From contig CAMRHE010000322.1 of the NCBI GenBank assembly GCA_947044405.1, positions 620,001 to 684,000 on the forward strand: 64,000 bases of DNA, written 5' to 3'. Both the position numbers and the translations under genes were made by a program. Positions 61,282 to 64,000 of the stretch are shown piece by piece. The notes under the pieces are model-generated. The model had not been told where the DNA came from and made no database searches. It saw nothing but the letters and a program-made list of their open reading frames with translations. How positions within the stretch are numbered: position 1 is the first letter of the stretch; each line of letters begins with the position of its first letter. This DNA comes from Leptodactylus fallax (taxonomy: Eukaryota > Chordata > Amphibia > Anura > Leptodactylidae).

Positions 61282-63435
61282 GTGCTGTTCCCCTCCCTTA
61301 TTCTTTGTATTCTATCCTATCTTTTATTTGGCAAATACCAGTGGATGGCTAGTGGGCTCAGAAGCAGATCTCCAGAACTGCAGAACCAGGGTTTTGGAGA
61401 TCCTGAGTGTATGGCTGAAATGGAGGCAGCCACAGCTATGCAGAGTCCTGTTTTTGGGGCTAGACCAGGAAGTGTGGCAAGCAGCCCGGTCCCAAGGATT
61501 ACTTCACCAGGAGGAACCAGTAGCCTCAGCCTTGCTGGGGGAATGGCTTCAGTCTGGCAAATGGCCCTGCAGCACTTAAGCACCAGGGACCCTAACATAT
61601 ACCAGCAGGCGTTGTACTGTTTTCAGGAAGCTGTAGAACGACAGGCAGAGAGAGAGAGGAAAGCGGCAGAACGAGAACGGCAGGCTGCTGAGCGACAGGC
61701 AGAGAGAGAGAGGACAGCGGCAGAACGAGAACGGCAGGCTGCTGAGCGACAGGCAGAGAGAGAGAGGAAGGCTGCTGAACGACAGGCTGCTGAGCAACAG
61801 GCCGAGAGGGAGTTTCAGCTTGAGCTCAAAAGGATGGAGCTCTCCCAGCAAGCGCAAACTCCAACAACCCTGCACAGACCCTCAAGTTGGAACGAGAGGC
61901 CAGTCCGGAGTTCACCACAGCCATCTGTCATCAGGTCGGGTGAGACAAGCTATGCCCCGGGTGGTCTCTCCCCTGTCCCAAGAACTCTGGGCATCCTAGT
62001 GACCTTCCCCAAACCCCAAGGGGAGGTGCGGCGGGGCCATGCCTGTAACCCGACAGGACATTTCAAGAAGGAATGCCCCAACCGCCCTGAGAACTTCCCT
62101 GCTTCCCAAGCCACAGCAGGTGGCCCATCTGTGTATCTGGATGTGGGTGCAGGAAAGGGAATACGGACTGTGGGACTATTGACTGATTTGCCTAATAATG
62201 TACTGTTGGGAACTGATGTAGGACCTATGATGTCCCAATATGGGGTGGGGAGCAACCCAATTTACTGTGATAAACTGTCTATGATTAATGCTGATAATGT
62301 GTCTGTCATATCTGCAGAGAGGGCCCGTAACCCCCTCTCTGAGATACTTCCCATGGCAGTTAATGTAAATGCTAATGAGTTGCCTTCAGCTGAGAGCAGG
62401 GAAGATGCAACTGAACTTCCTGCAACCCAGCTCAGCAAAAATGTTATTAATGCTTTGTTTCCTCCGGTGCTAGGAACCAATGAGACTAAGTCTGTAGACA
62501 CACCCACATCTGCGGGGGCGTCGCCCTCCCAGCTTGTTAATCTGTCTACCACAAATCTCATTGAGGCCCGGTGTGAATTAACAATTGCTGATGAAGGTAC
62601 TGTCAATGTAATTGCCAATGCTTGTTGTGAAAATGTACAGGGTAGCTCTTCTGAGTCACTGGAAGCGACTTCTACTATTTCGCCTAGTGTATCCGATAAG
62701 CACCCAACTACTGAACATGTGCCAGGTGGTCAGGTAGGCTATGGGGATCTCATGGCCGATCCAGGTGAGGGACGGACTGCTGGTAGTGCGGTGTTAGCCC
62801 GCAGCCAGAGTGCTACAAGGGTGGAGGGCGTTCCGACCCTTGAACCGTTGCCTACACCACCTGGAGTCGGTGCTGAGACCGCAATGACTAGCCTCACTCC
62901 CTTGAAGCCGGAGGAGTCCGGCCTGTATGAGACATACACATCTCTTCTCTCCAGTTCTATTCCAGGAGTGCCCATGGCCCAAGTGCAGATGGCATGGGGT
63001 ACTGGAGATGTGATCCAAGAAGAGGGTATGTCCAATGTATTACCTGTCAATGTATTGTGGGGGGATGGTTTGGGGAAGCATGATCTCAGTCATTTGCCCA
63101 AGGTATCACCATCACCCACCCAAGTACAGGAGGAACAGGACGTAGGCCCAAAGGGGCAAGGCGTCTGGGAAGGAGGACAGGGTCCAAACATGCCTGTGCC
63201 AGAACCAGAGGTGCCCCTAGGTTTGGAAGCAGAGGGGGAGGTGCAGAATCCCCTAGAACTCTCCCAACTAGCGGCTAGTGTGGGGAAGACCCCGAGAGAG
63301 CAGGCCAAGGGTAGCCAGGAGAGCAGAGATTGCCAGGATGGGATCTCTGGAATGGTTTCCCAAGGGCCTGAGGTCATGAGTGTAAAGCTATGGGATGCCC
63401 GCACTCAGAAAGCGGACTCAGAGCCTGGGCCTTAG
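61282..63435 (+). CDS. gag/protease-like polyprotein of a non-autonomous LTR retrotransposon
   Basis: An open frame of up to 717 codons. The true start may be the ATG at 61345 (MASGLRSRSPELQ), because the first 21 residues are hydrophobic and gag-unlike. Residues about 113-190 are a highly charged coiled coil built from an 18-residue repeat (RQAERERKAAERERQAAE). At about 253-265, HACNPTGHFKKEC is a CCHC zinc knuckle that has lost its first cysteine. At about 297-315, VGLLTDLPNNVLLGTDVGP resembles the end of a gypsy-type aspartic protease, but the D-S/T-G active site is absent. Residues 320-717 are low-complexity, rich in P, E, S and G, with no RT, RNase H or integrase. It would form particles or bind RNA if functional at all, and must rely on another element's enzymes. 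Assignment to Ty3/gypsy is an inference. Confidence 0.75.
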   Translation: MLFPSLILCILSYLLFGKYQWMASGLRSRSPELQNQGFGDPECMAEMEAATAMQSPVFGARPGSVASSPVPRITSPGGTSSLSLAGGMASVWQMALQHLSTRDPNIYQQALYCFQEAVERQAERERKAAERERQAAERQAERERTAAERERQAAERQAERERKAAERQAAEQQAEREFQLELKRMELSQQAQTPTTLHRPSSWNERPVRSSPQPSVIRSGETSYAPGGLSPVPRTLGILVTFPKPQGEVRRGHACNPTGHFKKECPNRPENFPASQATAGGPSVYLDVGAGKGIRTVGLLTDLPNNVLLGTDVGPMMSQYGVGSNPIYCDKLSMINADNVSVISAERARNPLSEILPMAVNVNANELPSAESREDATELPATQLSKNVINALFPPVLGTNETKSVDTPTSAGASPSQLVNLSTTNLIEARCELTIADEGTVNVIANACCENVQGSSSESLEATSTISPSVSDKHPTTEHVPGGQVGYGDLMADPGEGRTAGSAVLARSQSATRVEGVPTLEPLPTPPGVGAETAMTSLTPLKPEESGLYETYTSLLSSSIPGVPMAQVQMAWGTGDVIQEEGMSNVLPVNVLWGDGLGKHDLSHLPKVSPSPTQVQEEQDVGPKGQGVWEGGQGPNMPVPEPEVPLGLEAEGEVQNPLELSQLAASVGKTPREQAKGSQESRDCQDGISGMVSQGPEVMSVKLWDARTQKADSEPGP

Positions 63436-63735
63436 AAGTGTCCCTAGTCAGACTAGAGAGACAGAAGGAGCCGGCAGCTATGTAACATGCACCTCTCTTG
63501 TGTCTCACTCCAGCCAAGAGTTCAGAGAGCCTGTCCAAGCTGACCCTAGTCTGGACATATTGAAGGCGCATGGCGCTCAACCACCCTTAGAGTCTGACAA
63601 GGCCCGAGTCTGCTGGGACCCCGGGGGGAAGGTGAGAAAGCCTTGGGGCCAGAGCCTGAGGAGCTGGAGGCGGAGGTGCTTTCAGAAGAGGGGCGTAGGC
63701 CCCTACTTCCTGCAAGCCCCATCTAAAGGGGGAGG
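63436..63735 (+). other. non-coding tail with polypurine tract
   Basis: After the gag stop, 300 bp lead to AAAGGGGGAGG at 63725-63735, immediately before the 3' LTR: the polypurine tract that primes plus-strand DNA. The pol gene is entirely missing from between gag and this tract. Confidence 0.8.
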
Positions 63736-64000
63736 TGTGATGATTCTGCCTAAATATGGCCATAACTCAGCTATATTTTGGTCTCTGGGTATAGGATATC
63801 CCTTCTTCCTTGCTTGCATACTGTGAGCAGCTACAAGCCTAGGTGCATATTGGCAGTAGCGTCTAGGCTGGAACAATAGGGCTCCATTGTATTCCTATAC
63901 AGCCCTGGCTGATCAAACAATAGTGCATTGTTCAAGCCTGGGCTGTTGACCAGATATGACTGATAACGGTATCAATTCACTTTGTCTCATCTACATACAA
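63736..64000 (+). mobile_element. 3' LTR, cut by the window edge
   Basis: Identical to 60217-60481 over all 265 bp visible. The remaining ~660 bp and the target duplication lie outside the window. Confidence 0.93.

Noticed and set aside
61576..61875. 99-codon leucine/serine-rich minus-strand ORF
   Set aside because: It is the antisense of the gag coiled-coil repeat; low complexity.

Overview
The window looks like nuclear DNA of an anuran amphibian (frog). It is AT-rich, has almost no coding sequence, and is packed with DNA transposons of kinds typical of frogs: long-TIR Tc1 elements, hAT elements with internal minisatellites, T2/Kolobok-type TTAA MITEs and PIF/Harbinger-type MITEs. It also holds L2, DIRS and LTR retroelements. 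The species is inferred from the repeat mix and was not checked against a database.

The only host gene I can support is the 3' part of an ENPP3-like ectonucleotide pyrophosphatase/phosphodiesterase gene on the minus strand. Five coding exons are visible, in transcript order 57973-58108, 43610-43687, 34891-35023, 32771-32927 and 22895-23068. Splice sites and reading phases agree at all four junctions, and together they encode the last ~193 residues, the C-terminal nuclease-like domain. The introns are about 14.3, 8.6, 2.0 and 9.7 kb and consist largely of mobile DNA. The 5' exons must lie beyond 64000.

Layout: 1-22.8 kb, downstream of the gene, is repeats: Harbinger-like MITEs; a Harbinger MITE carrying a hAT (3193-4787); a Tc1 element with a full-length 340-residue transposase ORF (5073-6612); a hAT inside a hAT inside a TTAA MITE (7577-9600); a second Tc1 of the same family (12724-14323); a decayed DIRS tyrosine-recombinase retrotransposon (about 14430-17790); a third Tc1 (18756-20366); and a 658-bp palindromic TTAA MITE (20813-21470). 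The ENPP3 introns hold Tc1 elements 4 to 9, a TTAA element that received two back-to-back Tc1s (35180-39522), a stack nested up to four deep (45.4-51.7 kb: TTAA element, hAT, solo LTR, L2 LINE), a further TTAA element (51952-53084) and a hAT whose body is an array of about thirty 31-bp units (54212-55700). The right edge (60217-64000) is an LTR retrotransposon with a gag/protease-like ORF and no pol. Its two LTRs are identical over the 265 bp that can be compared, and it interrupts another Tc1.

I found no RNA genes, CRISPR arrays or prokaryote-type systems. The most unusual pattern is a 31-bp minisatellite plus a GGGGTCT/AGACCCC hairpin that recurs in several hAT elements with different terminal repeats. 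The best functional candidates are the intact Tc1 transposase ORF and the recently inserted gag-only LTR element.
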